Assembly: GCF_000332335.1 (NCBI RefSeq)
Contig: NZ_KB235948.1
Location: 4,052,899-4,085,301 of the forward strand
Reading direction: 5' to 3'
DNA: 32,403 nt
DNA from: Kamptonema formosum PCC 10802
GTDB taxonomy: Bacteria; Cyanobacteriota; Cyanobacteriia; Cyanobacteriales; Oscillatoriaceae
The position numbers and the translations under genes are program-made. How positions within the stretch are numbered: the first letter of the stretch is position 1; each line of letters begins with the position of its first letter. Of this stretch, positions 25,069 to 32,403 are shown piece after piece. The notes below the pieces were generated by a model. It worked only from the letters and a program-made list of their open reading frames with translations, was not told where the DNA came from and ran no database searches.

Positions 25069-28000
25069 TTTTAAATGGCGCACCGGCAGCTCAATGACAA
25101 ACTCCGTCCCCTCGCCGGGTGCGGAAAAGCAGGCTAAATTGCCTTTGTGTTTGTCCACCACAATTTGAAAGCTGATGCTCAACCCCAAGCCGGTGCCAGA
25201 TCCGATAGGTTTTGTGGTGAAGAAAGGGTCAAAGATGCGCATTTTAATTGCATCGGGAATGCCTGGACCGCTATCGGAAATTCGGACAGCGGCACGCTCG
25301 CCATCGAGAAGTTCTGTGCGAATCAGGATCGCAGGCTGCTGAGAGTGTGTCTGGTGCCCTTCTTCCAAAGCGTCAATTGCATTTGCTAAAATATTCATAA
25401 ACACCTGGTTTAGCTGACCGGCATAGCACTCCACCTCAGGGAGCTGGGTGTACTCTTTGAGGACCCGAATTTCGGGACGCTTAGATGTTGCCTTCAGCCG
25501 GTGCTGCAAAATGAGCAGGGTGCTGTCGATGCCGGTGTGAATGTCAACCGCTTTCATCTCCGCTTCATCCAGGCGGGAGAAGTTGCGCAAGCTGAGGACT
25601 ATTTCGCGGATGCGGTTCGCCCCCTCTTTCATGGAGTTGAGCAGTTTGAGGAAGTCGGCTTTTAAGAACTCCAGGTCGATCGCGCCCAGCTCCTCTTGGA
25701 TTTCCGGTGCCGGTTCGGGATAGTATTTTCGGTAGAGGTCCACGAGGCGAAGCAAGTCAGAGGTGTAGTCAGTGGCGTACTTGACATTGCCGTAGATAAA
25801 GCTTGTGGGGTTGTTTATTTCGTGGGCGACACCGGCAACCATTTGTCCGAGAGCGACCATTTTTTCATTTTGAATCAGTTGAGTTTGGGTGGAGCGCAAG
25901 TCGCGCAGGGCGGCTTCCAGCTGCGTGGCTTTCTCTCGCTCTCGCGCTTCGCTTTTCCGCAGGGCTTCTTCAGCCAGCCGGCGCTCAGCGATTTCTGTTT
26001 GGGCTTGTTGAAAGAGCGTGGATTGCCCAATAGCGATGGCGAGCTGCACCGCCAGCTGTCTGAGCGACTCTATCTCGTAAGAGCGCCAGTGTCTCGCCCC
26101 GCTGCACTGGTGGGCGATGAGCAGCCCCCACAGCCGATTTTGGGTTTGGGATTTGGGATTTGGGGCTGAATCGCCTGACTCCGAACTGCTTTTGAGGATG
26201 GGAACGACCAAATTGGCTTTGACCTGCAGCCGGCTCAGCAACTCAAGGTGGCACTCATTAAGACCGGCACTGTAAATATCATCGATTGCGCGAAACCGGC
26301 CTTTCTGGTAAAGTGGAACGTAAGTGCCGGCAAAGCACCGGTCTTGGATGTCAACTCCCAGAGTGGAGAGCCAGCCCTCGCCCACTGACTCGACGGTTAC
26401 CGCACCGCTCCAGTCAGGATTGAACCGGTAAATGACTGTCCGGTCAGTTTGCAAAAATTGCCGCACTTCCCCCACAGCCGCTGTCAGGATTTCATCCAGG
26501 TTGAGGGAGGAGCGAATCCGCTCTTGCATGGCGAGCGCCAGGCGCTCCCGCTTGATTTGCAGCCGCAGCGTTTCCTCAACTTGCCTGCGCTGGGTGATGT
26601 CTTTGTGGGTTCCCGTCATCCGCACCGGCAATCCCAATTCATCCCGCTCGAAAACTTTGCCGTGAGACAAAAGCCACTTCCACTCGCCGGCTTTACTTTT
26701 CATGCGGAATTCGGCTTCAAAGACGCCGCTGCGCCCTTCCAGACAGTCGCTGAGCATTTGCATCACCTTTGGCAAATCCTGCAGGTGTATCAGCCGCTCG
26801 AAGGACTGATAGCTGTTCTCAATTTCTCCCTCCTCGTAGCCTAGCATTTTTTTCCACTGCGGGTCGAAATAGGTGGCTCCCGTGCTAATATTCCAGTCCC
26901 ACAGCCCTAGGGCACTGCCTTCGATGGCCATCTGCAATCGCTCTTCGCTTTTGAGCAGCGCTTCTGCGGCTCGTTTGCGCTCAATCCCCAGCGCCACCTG
27001 GTCTGCAACCGAGCCCAGAAAGTCGCAGGTATTTTCGCTCAGGGGGTGTTTGGCGAATATGGCCATCACGCCGGCGAGCCTGCCTTCCACAACCAGGGGG
27101 TAGCCGGCGAAAGCCACCATCCCCTCTCGCCGCGCCCAGTCCCAGGTGCTAGCGCGAGGGTCGTTTTGCAGGTCATTGGTCAGGTAAGGGGTGCGGTTGG
27201 CGGCAATTAAATCAATTTTAATGGTGCCTGCGGGTATTTTAGCCTGAGCGCCGCCGGTGTGCGCGGATATGCCGGCACTGGCTTGCAATTCCAAGACGCT
27301 TCCGTCCGGACTGAGGGTCCAGATGCGCGCGAAAGCCGCATCCAGGTGATCGACGAGCGCCTCGCCGCACCGGCGCAGCATCTCGGGCAAATCGCCCCCC
27401 TGAGTTAGGGCTGTGCCTATATCATAGCGGAGAGCGGACTGTCGCGCTCTTTCAGCTAGCGTTTCTGCGGCTTGTTTGCTTTCGGTGATCTCAGCTGCGG
27501 TGCCGAGAATTTGCTGGACTCTGCCATCCGGGCTTCTGGCGAACACCGTTTCGCGGCTGTGAAGCCAGATCCACTCGCCGGCGGCGTTTCTCATCCGGTA
27601 CTCGAGTTCGAGGATTTCGCCGTCTTTGGCTGTATTGAGCTTCTGGAAATGTTTGGGTAATTGGACTAAATTGTCGGGGTGTATAATCGTGGGGAACAGT
27701 GCGGAGCCCATGTTTTTAATCTCTTGAGGCGTGTAGCCGAGAATCTCAGCCACTTCCCGATTGGCATAGACATTGCGCTGTTCTATTATATCATAAATAT
27801 ATAAAATGTGGGGGCTCGATTCGGCAATTTGCTGGACAAACCGCTGGCTGGCTCGCAGGGATTCCTCTGCCTGTTTGCTTTCGGTTATGTCCCGCCCCAC
27901 GGCGTAGATTAAACCCTCTTCGACAAAGGGCGCAGCTGTCCAGGAAAACCACCGGTAAGACCCATCGGTGCGCTGAAACCGGTTATCTAGTAAAACGGTG

Positions 28001-30879
28001 GGAACCCCAGCGTTCAGCTTGCGGATTTCGGCGAGGGTGGCTTCCCGGTCGTCGGGATGCACGAATTCAATAAAGGGTCTTGACAGAAGTTGCTCTTCAG
28101 TGTAACCTAGGTGGGTTTGCCAAGCTGGGTTGAGCCGTTTTAGATAGCCGGTGAAGTCGGCGATGCAGAACAAGTCTAGGGAGAGGGTGAAGAAGCGATC
28201 TCGCTCTGCTTCTGCCCGCAGCCGTTGGGTGATGTCAATGGAAATGCCGCCCACCGCGTAGGGGGTGCCGGTGGCGTCGCACAGGGGGAATTTGGTGGAA
28301 ATGTAGGTGTGCAAGCCGTCGTTTTGGGGGGCGACTTCCTCCCACTGTGCCGGTGCTGAAGCCGCCAGGACCGCCAAGTCATTCGCCCGAAACTTGTCAG
28401 CTATCTGTCTGGGGAACACCTCCCAGTCTTTTTTGCCTTGAACCTCTTCTCTGCTGACGCCAAACAGAGTTTCAAACTGCCGGTTAATCAGCAAGAATCG
28501 CCCGCCTGTATCTTTCGTGTAAATCACCGCTGGGGCGTTGTCCAATATGGCGTTGAGTTGCTGCTGACTTGAGCGCAGCGCTTCTTGCGCCTGTTTGCGC
28601 TCGCTGATGTCTCCCACGACAGCAATCAGGTACTTCGCCTCCCCGGATATATCGCGCACTGCGGCGATGCTGGCGCTCACCCACACCGGCGAGCCATCTT
28701 TGCGGAGGTAGCGCTTCTCGAAGGAGACATTTTGAATCTGGTTTGCTAAAATCTGTTTGTGGCAGTCCAAATTGGCGCTCAAGTCTTCTGGGTGGGTGAT
28801 GTCCTGAAAGTTTAGCGCCGGCAGTTCTTCTGGCGCGTACCCAACCGTGTGGCAAAACCCCCGGTTGGCGCTGAGAAACTGACCGGTTGGGCTGAGCAGG
28901 GAAATCCCCACAGCAGCTTGCTCGAAGATAGCGCGGAATTTCTCCTCGCTTTCCCGCAGCGCCGCCAGCGCTTGTTTGAGTTCGGTGATGTTTTGCGTCA
29001 TCACCAAACCGGCAGTGATTTGTCCGCAGTCGTCAAACACCGGCACTGCGCGCACCTGGTATATCTTCTCGGCGCACTCCTTTTCAAATACGGTAGGGTT
29101 TCCTGCGAGGGCTTTCCTGTACACTGGCGCGATTAAGCGGCACACTTGGGGGGGGAAACACTCGCCCAAGGTTTTTCCTTCCAGGCGTTCTTTAGAAAGT
29201 CCCAATTCTGCCAAACCCGTACCGTCAGCCAGGATGTGGCGGAGATTGGCATCGAACAGGATAACCGCGCCGTTTGGGAAGTTTTTGGTGAGGGTGCGGT
29301 AGAGTTCTTCGCTTTGGCGGAGGGCTGTTTCTGCGGCTTTTCGCTCTGTGATATCGAGACTGGTTCCGAAGATCTTCACGACTTGGCCATCTGCATTGAA
29401 AACCGGCTGTCCTTTTGTGGCGATACACCGGACAGATCCGTCGGGGCGGAGGATGCGCTGGTCAAATTCATAGGGTGCGCCGGCGGTGATGGCTAGCTGT
29501 AGGGCGCTTTGCAGGACTTGCCGGTCTTCGGGGTGGACGATTTGCAGGTATTCTTGATAGGAGGGGGCTTTCTGCGCGGGTTCCAGTCCGCAAATCCGGA
29601 AGATTTCTTCTGACCAATATATTTCGCCGCTGGCGATATCGAATTCCCAGCAGCCGGCGTGCGCCACGCGCTGGGTTTCGGCAAATCGAGCTTCGGTTTT
29701 TTGCAGGGAAGCGATTAATCGGGATTTTTCCCTTTCGGCTCTAACTGTGTCGCTGATGTCCCAAAAAATTCCCTGAACTCCGACTGTTTTCCCGCCGGCA
29801 TCTCGCACCGGCACTTTTACGACTTGCAGGTATACTGTTCTGCCATTTTCAGGGTTATGCCCCTTTTCAATAGCCTCGAAGCTTTCTCCGTTTCGGATAA
29901 CCTGAATATCGCCGGCGCGGGATATTTCAGCTAGCTCTTGGGGGTAGAAGTCGCAAGCGGTTTTGCCGGTTGCTTCTTGGAGCGTCACGCCCCAGGTGGC
30001 TAGCAGGGCTCTGTTGGCGAAGGTGATTCTGCCATTTAAGTCTGTGCGGTACAGGTATTGAGGTAAAGCGTCCGCTAGGGATTTGTAGAAAGCTTCACTC
30101 TGCTGTTTGGCTTTTTGGGTTTGGGCGCAATTTTTTGGCTCGCACCAGGCTTTTCCCACCGGCACCCTGCTGGAGGGGGTTCGGAAAACGGTGACAATTT
30201 CTCGAACTTTGCCGGTGTGGGGGTTGCGTACTGCGCGGCTGGCTGTTTCCAGTGCGATATAATGTCCGTGCCGGTGGCGGATGCGGCGGGTTGCTTTGAT
30301 GCCGGTGTCGGGTGTGTCGTCTGGGTGGAAAAATTCCGCAGCGCTGCGCCCGAGAAGTTCTGCCGGCTCATATCCTAATAAAGTGCGACAGGCGGGGGAA
30401 ACGTCAAGGAAATTTCCCTCGGGGGAATGCCGGCAAATCAGCTCGCTGACATTTTCCGCAACACAGCGGTAGCGCTCCTCGCTCTCTCGCAGCGCGGTTT
30501 GCAGGCGGGATCTCTCCACGGCGCAGCGAATGGAGCGCATTAGGGAGTCGCGGTTTGTGCTGGTTTTTACTATATAGTCTTGCGCCCCTTCTCGCAGCGC
30601 CTCTATCCCTTGATTTTCTGTTTCGGCGAGGGCTATCACCGGCACTTCTGGGGCTGCACTCCGGGCTTTTCTTAGAATATCCAATCCCTGCTCGTCTGGG
30701 TGCGACAGGGTGAGGAGCAGCAAGTCAAAGGGATTTTCCCGCAGCTGGTTGAGGGCTTCCGCCAGGTCTCGCACCGGCACGAGGGAAATCTGGCAAGTTC
30801 CTAAAATCTCTTGCAGGCGGCTAGCGTCAGTCTGGCTGTCTTCTATTAAAAGGGTTTCTATAGGCGCTTCACTCATCAC
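25066..30879 (-). CDS. Giant multi-PAS/GAF hybrid histidine kinase with DXCF-type cyanobacteriochrome GAF
   Basis: A 1937-residue cytosolic sensor kinase. Order: pseudo-receiver (5-125; phosphoacceptor Asp replaced by Thr57), PAS-like domains at about 132-232, 262-378, 395-512, 522-633, 643-760, 770-884, 890-1000 and 1008-1134, GAF1 (1145-1300), PAS9 (1308-1430), GAF2 (1450-1620), coiled coil (1625-1675) and kinase core. The core has His1686 in GVAHEINNP, N-box NILANAIDAL (Asn1833), DSGPGIPD (1869-1876) and FDPFFTTKPIGSGTGLGLS. GAF2 carries DRCF (Cys1515) and ECHLELL (Cys1543). These two cysteines are 28 apart, as in TePixJ, and bind bilin in DXCF cyanobacteriochromes. Residues 1564-1582 of GAF2 are an insertion encoded by a short intergenic-type repeat. 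The likely start is ATG 30876, with AAGAG 9 bases upstream. No response regulator is adjacent. Confidence 0.92.
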   Translation of the reverse strand: MMSEAPIETLLIEDSQTDASRLQEILGTCQISLVPVRDLAEALNQLRENPFDLLLLTLSHPDEQGLDILRKARSAAPEVPVIALAETENQGIEALREGAQDYIVKTSTNRDSLMRSIRCAVERSRLQTALRESEERYRCVAENVSELICRHSPEGNFLDVSPACRTLLGYEPAELLGRSAAEFFHPDDTPDTGIKATRRIRHRHGHYIALETASRAVRNPHTGKVREIVTVFRTPSSRVPVGKAWCEPKNCAQTQKAKQQSEAFYKSLADALPQYLYRTDLNGRITFANRALLATWGVTLQEATGKTACDFYPQELAEISRAGDIQVIRNGESFEAIEKGHNPENGRTVYLQVVKVPVRDAGGKTVGVQGIFWDISDTVRAEREKSRLIASLQKTEARFAETQRVAHAGCWEFDIASGEIYWSEEIFRICGLEPAQKAPSYQEYLQIVHPEDRQVLQSALQLAITAGAPYEFDQRILRPDGSVRCIATKGQPVFNADGQVVKIFGTSLDITERKAAETALRQSEELYRTLTKNFPNGAVILFDANLRHILADGTGLAELGLSKERLEGKTLGECFPPQVCRLIAPVYRKALAGNPTVFEKECAEKIYQVRAVPVFDDCGQITAGLVMTQNITELKQALAALRESEEKFRAIFEQAAVGISLLSPTGQFLSANRGFCHTVGYAPEELPALNFQDITHPEDLSANLDCHKQILANQIQNVSFEKRYLRKDGSPVWVSASIAAVRDISGEAKYLIAVVGDISERKQAQEALRSSQQQLNAILDNAPAVIYTKDTGGRFLLINRQFETLFGVSREEVQGKKDWEVFPRQIADKFRANDLAVLAASAPAQWEEVAPQNDGLHTYISTKFPLCDATGTPYAVGGISIDITQRLRAEAERDRFFTLSLDLFCIADFTGYLKRLNPAWQTHLGYTEEQLLSRPFIEFVHPDDREATLAEIRKLNAGVPTVLLDNRFQRTDGSYRWFSWTAAPFVEEGLIYAVGRDITESKQAEESLRASQRFVQQIAESSPHILYIYDIIEQRNVYANREVAEILGYTPQEIKNMGSALFPTIIHPDNLVQLPKHFQKLNTAKDGEILELEYRMRNAAGEWIWLHSRETVFARSPDGRVQQILGTAAEITESKQAAETLAERARQSALRYDIGTALTQGGDLPEMLRRCGEALVDHLDAAFARIWTLSPDGSVLELQASAGISAHTGGAQAKIPAGTIKIDLIAANRTPYLTNDLQNDPRASTWDWARREGMVAFAGYPLVVEGRLAGVMAIFAKHPLSENTCDFLGSVADQVALGIERKRAAEALLKSEERLQMAIEGSALGLWDWNISTGATYFDPQWKKMLGYEEGEIENSYQSFERLIHLQDLPKVMQMLSDCLEGRSGVFEAEFRMKSKAGEWKWLLSHGKVFERDELGLPVRMTGTHKDITQRRQVEETLRLQIKRERLALAMQERIRSSLNLDEILTAAVGEVRQFLQTDRTVIYRFNPDWSGAVTVESVGEGWLSTLGVDIQDRCFAGTYVPLYQKGRFRAIDDIYSAGLNECHLELLSRLQVKANLVVPILKSSSESGDSAPNPKSQTQNRLWGLLIAHQCSGARHWRSYEIESLRQLAVQLAIAIGQSTLFQQAQTEIAERRLAEEALRKSEAREREKATQLEAALRDLRSTQTQLIQNEKMVALGQMVAGVAHEINNPTSFIYGNVKYATDYTSDLLRLVDLYRKYYPEPAPEIQEELGAIDLEFLKADFLKLLNSMKEGANRIREIVLSLRNFSRLDEAEMKAVDIHTGIDSTLLILQHRLKATSKRPEIRVLKEYTQLPEVECYAGQLNQVFMNILANAIDALEEGHQTHSQQPAILIRTELLDGERAAVRISDSGPGIPDAIKMRIFDPFFTTKPIGSGTGLGLSISFQIVVDKHKGNLACFSAPGEGTEFVIELPVRHLK

Positions 30880-31436
30880 AGGGATCTCTTAAATGCTGAC
30901 TTACTGTATATAACTCTGTCGGGTATCGCTGGCAAGACAGCTGGATTTTTGCCTCACCGGCTCAAAGCCGCCCCTGTCTCACCCCGCCCTGACGCTGCGC
31001 GCTGGAAGCTCCTGTCAATTTTCCTTTAACTCTGGCTTGCTTTCCCCCCATTCGCTCTCTGTGTCACTCACTACTTTATTACAGCCGGCGTGCCAAAAGC
31101 AAAATCTATGCACCCCTCAGATGCATGCCCCTTAGCTTAACCGCAAAAGTGGCTGCCCCTGACGGCGGGCTTTTAGTATCTTACTCTAAAATTCGTACCA
31201 TCGCCTATCTAGAAGTTCTGCCGCTGCACCGGCTCGCTTGTCCTGCCAAAAGTGCCTCAACCCCTCTGCCGGCAGCAGATCCCACCGTGCCGGTGTGCCT
31301 TACCTGCTTTGGGAAAAGCTGTACACTATTAACACCACTATTATCCCTCTTTTGTCACTTTGGGGCACTTTGACGAATTTGCGCTATTTCAGGCAACGAC
31401 AGATCCGGCTTTCACCCTTGTTTGACAAAAGAGGGT
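30880..31436. other. Non-coding region upstream of the kinase
   Basis: After the kinase promoter (30907-30935) there is no supportable gene. CCCTCTTTTGTCA (31345-31357) and its perfect complement TGACAAAAGAGGG (31423-31435) bracket a 65-base segment and abut element copy D. GAAAAGCTGTACACTATTAA at about 31313 is shared with 32010-32030 (GAAAGCTGTACACTATTAA), showing that part of the right-hand tandem unit extends here. Confidence 0.55.
30907..30935 (-). promoter_or_regulatory. Sigma70-type promoter candidate for the giant kinase
   Basis: Minus strand: -35 TTGCCA (5 of 6), 17-base spacer, -10 TATATA. The -10 box ends about 30 bases from the start codon, giving a short leader that includes the AAGAG ribosome binding site. 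Confidence 0.5.
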
Positions 31437-31602
31437 TATGGCAGTATGCACTTAGGTTAGTACATGGGCATCATCGCATCATCGCATCATCGCATTCGGC
31501 ATCACGCAAAAGCTGTGAGTCTTTCCCATGCGCATGAGCCCGATGCGCATGAGCCCCATAAGCCATGTCATTAATGTCTTAACCAATATGACTACTGCTA
31601 TA
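31437..31602. mobile_element. MITE-like inverted-repeat element, copy D
   Basis: Left end TATGGCAGTATGCACTTAGG, right end TCTTAACCAATATGACTACTGCTATA-like. The interior has three CATCATCG units (31469-31495) and ATGCGCATGAGCC repeats, then CATGTCATTAATGTC, which matches copy B (CATGCCATTAATGTC). It has been inserted next to, or into, the left unit of the tandem duplication that follows. Confidence 0.65.
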
Positions 31603-31623
31603 ACATGCCTCCCCCTGCCAGTT

Positions 31624-31652
31624 AAAGCCCCTTATCGCACTTGGGCTTTTTT
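31624..31652 (+). terminator. Intrinsic terminator-like hairpin, tandem copy 1
   Basis: AAAGCCC and GGGCTTT arms around a 12-base loop (CTTATCGCACTT), with a run of six T beginning inside the right arm. This is a textbook plus-strand terminator form, yet no gene ends nearby. On the minus strand the same DNA starts with TTGACA and a 17-base spacer to TAAGGG, so a promoter reading is also possible. Confidence 0.6.
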
Positions 31653-32039
31653 GTCAAGCACCTCTCACCCCCACCCGCCAAAAACTCGTCACTCGTCCTA
31701 ACTTTCCGCTGCCTGAGGAAACCGCACCGCTTGTGACAGTTAGCACGACAGAATCGGGGTTTCAACCGGCACTCCCCAGCCCCCCACCGGCTTTTTAGGG
31801 ATTTAGGTTATAGAACCCCTCTATTATTGAAGTGTAACACAGCCCTCAAACGGCGCAAATTCGTTGCTACTTGCAATCGCTTCTCAATTTTTTTTTTAAC
31901 CCAAGCTTAACCTTTATTTGTTCTTTGTATCAATACGCCGAGCCAGCATTACTTTTTCTTATACCTAGGGCCTCAGTGTCAGTAGGGGTGCCAGGTGCCG
32001 GAAAGCTGTACACTATTAAGATGCCTTATTATGCCAGTT

Positions 32040-32068
32040 AAAGCCCCTTATCGCACTTGGGCTTTTTT
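32040..32068 (+). terminator. Intrinsic terminator-like hairpin, tandem copy 2
   Basis: Identical to the hairpin at 31624-31652, preserved in the second tandem unit. Its upstream flank differs from that of copy 1 (TTATTATGCCAGTT against CCCCCTGCCAGTT). Confidence 0.6.
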
Positions 32069-32403
32069 GTCAAGCACCTCTCACCCCCACCCGCCAAAAA
32101 CTCGTCACTCGTCCTAACTTTCCGCTGCCTGAGGAACCCGCACCCCTTGTGACAGTTAGCACGACAGAATCGGGGTTTCAACCGGCACTCCCCAGCCCCC
32201 ACCGGCTTTTTAGGGATTTAGGTTATAGAACCCCTCTATTATTGAAGTGTAACACAGCCCTCAAACGGCGCAAATTCGTTGCTACTTGCAATCGCTTCTC
32301 AATTATTTTTTTAACCCAAGCTTAACCTTTATTTGTTCTTTGTATCAATACGCCGAGCCAGCATTACTTTTTCTTATACCTAGGGCCTCAGTGTCAGTAG
32401 GGG

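Larger units (their letters stand above)
31617..32403. repeat. Tandem duplication of a ~416 bp non-coding unit
   Basis: Copy 1 is 31617-32032. Copy 2 starts at 32033 and is cut by the window end. The copies are almost identical: a few substitutions and one-base length changes in C- and T-runs. Each contains, in order, a terminator-like hairpin, a CACCCCCACCCGCC stretch, GACAGTTAGCACGACAG, an AT-rich TTTTTTTAACCCAAGCTTAACC segment and CTTATACCTAGGG. No open frame is conserved. The region just left of copy 2 (GAAAGCTGTACACTATTAA) is also at 31313, so the array once extended left. Confidence 0.9.

Overview
The window comes from a cyanobacterium, most likely a filamentous, repeat-rich (Oscillatoriales-like) one. 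The evidence is a set of cyanobacterium-typical genes: an RNase E with the cyanobacterial arginine-rich C-terminus, DUF1997, DUF1830 and DUF4079 proteins, a DICT-domain protein, ClpS, and a giant PAS/GAF histidine kinase carrying a cyanobacteriochrome-type GAF domain. Intergenic DNA is full of short palindromes and dispersed elements. Species cannot be fixed from the sequence alone.

Layout. 1-1300 is an array of five ~250-270 bp tandem units, each with a conserved hairpin-forming core. 1315-6437 holds pheA (-), a DUF1997 gene (+), rnhB (-) and rne (-). A 2.1 kb spacer (6438-8567) contains a structured rne leader and the decayed remains of two different TnpB genes. 8568-11267 is a TIGR03960/DUF2344 radical SAM gene (-). 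From memory, radical SAM / RNase E / RNase HII / DUF1997 / pheA is a recurring cyanobacterial neighbourhood, here loosened by repeats. 11575-14737 holds a STAS protein (-), a small acidic protein (+), an LL-diaminopimelate-type aminotransferase (+) and an orphan protein (-). 15478-16793 is an accessory patch: a Phd/YefM-PIN toxin-antitoxin pair and a Uma2-family protein. After about 1 kb of palindromic repeats come clpS (+), a CPBP membrane protease (+), a pentapeptide-repeat protein (-), a DICT/HD-GYP-like protein (-), a radical SAM protein of the type annotated for high-light acclimation of photosystem II (-), and DUF1830, DUF4079 and PH-like membrane protein genes (all +). 25066-30879 (-) is a 1937-residue sensor kinase. 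The last 1.5 kb (30880-32403) is non-coding and ends in a 416 bp tandem duplication carrying a terminator-like hairpin in each copy.

Working together: rne and rnhB are RNA-processing enzymes on one strand, downstream of a radical SAM gene whose family is often found beside RNase E/G. pheA and the aminotransferase are amino-acid biosynthesis genes. The kinase is the main sensory gene. It has a pseudo-receiver, nine PAS-like domains, two GAF domains (the second with both cysteines of DXCF-type cyanobacteriochromes) and a complete kinase core, so it is probably light-responsive.

Most unusual signals: the structured tandem array at the left edge, the hidden DXCF photoreceptor module with a repeat-derived insertion inside it, the folded rne leader, a small family of inverted-repeat elements (four copies), and the terminator-bearing tandem duplication at the right edge.
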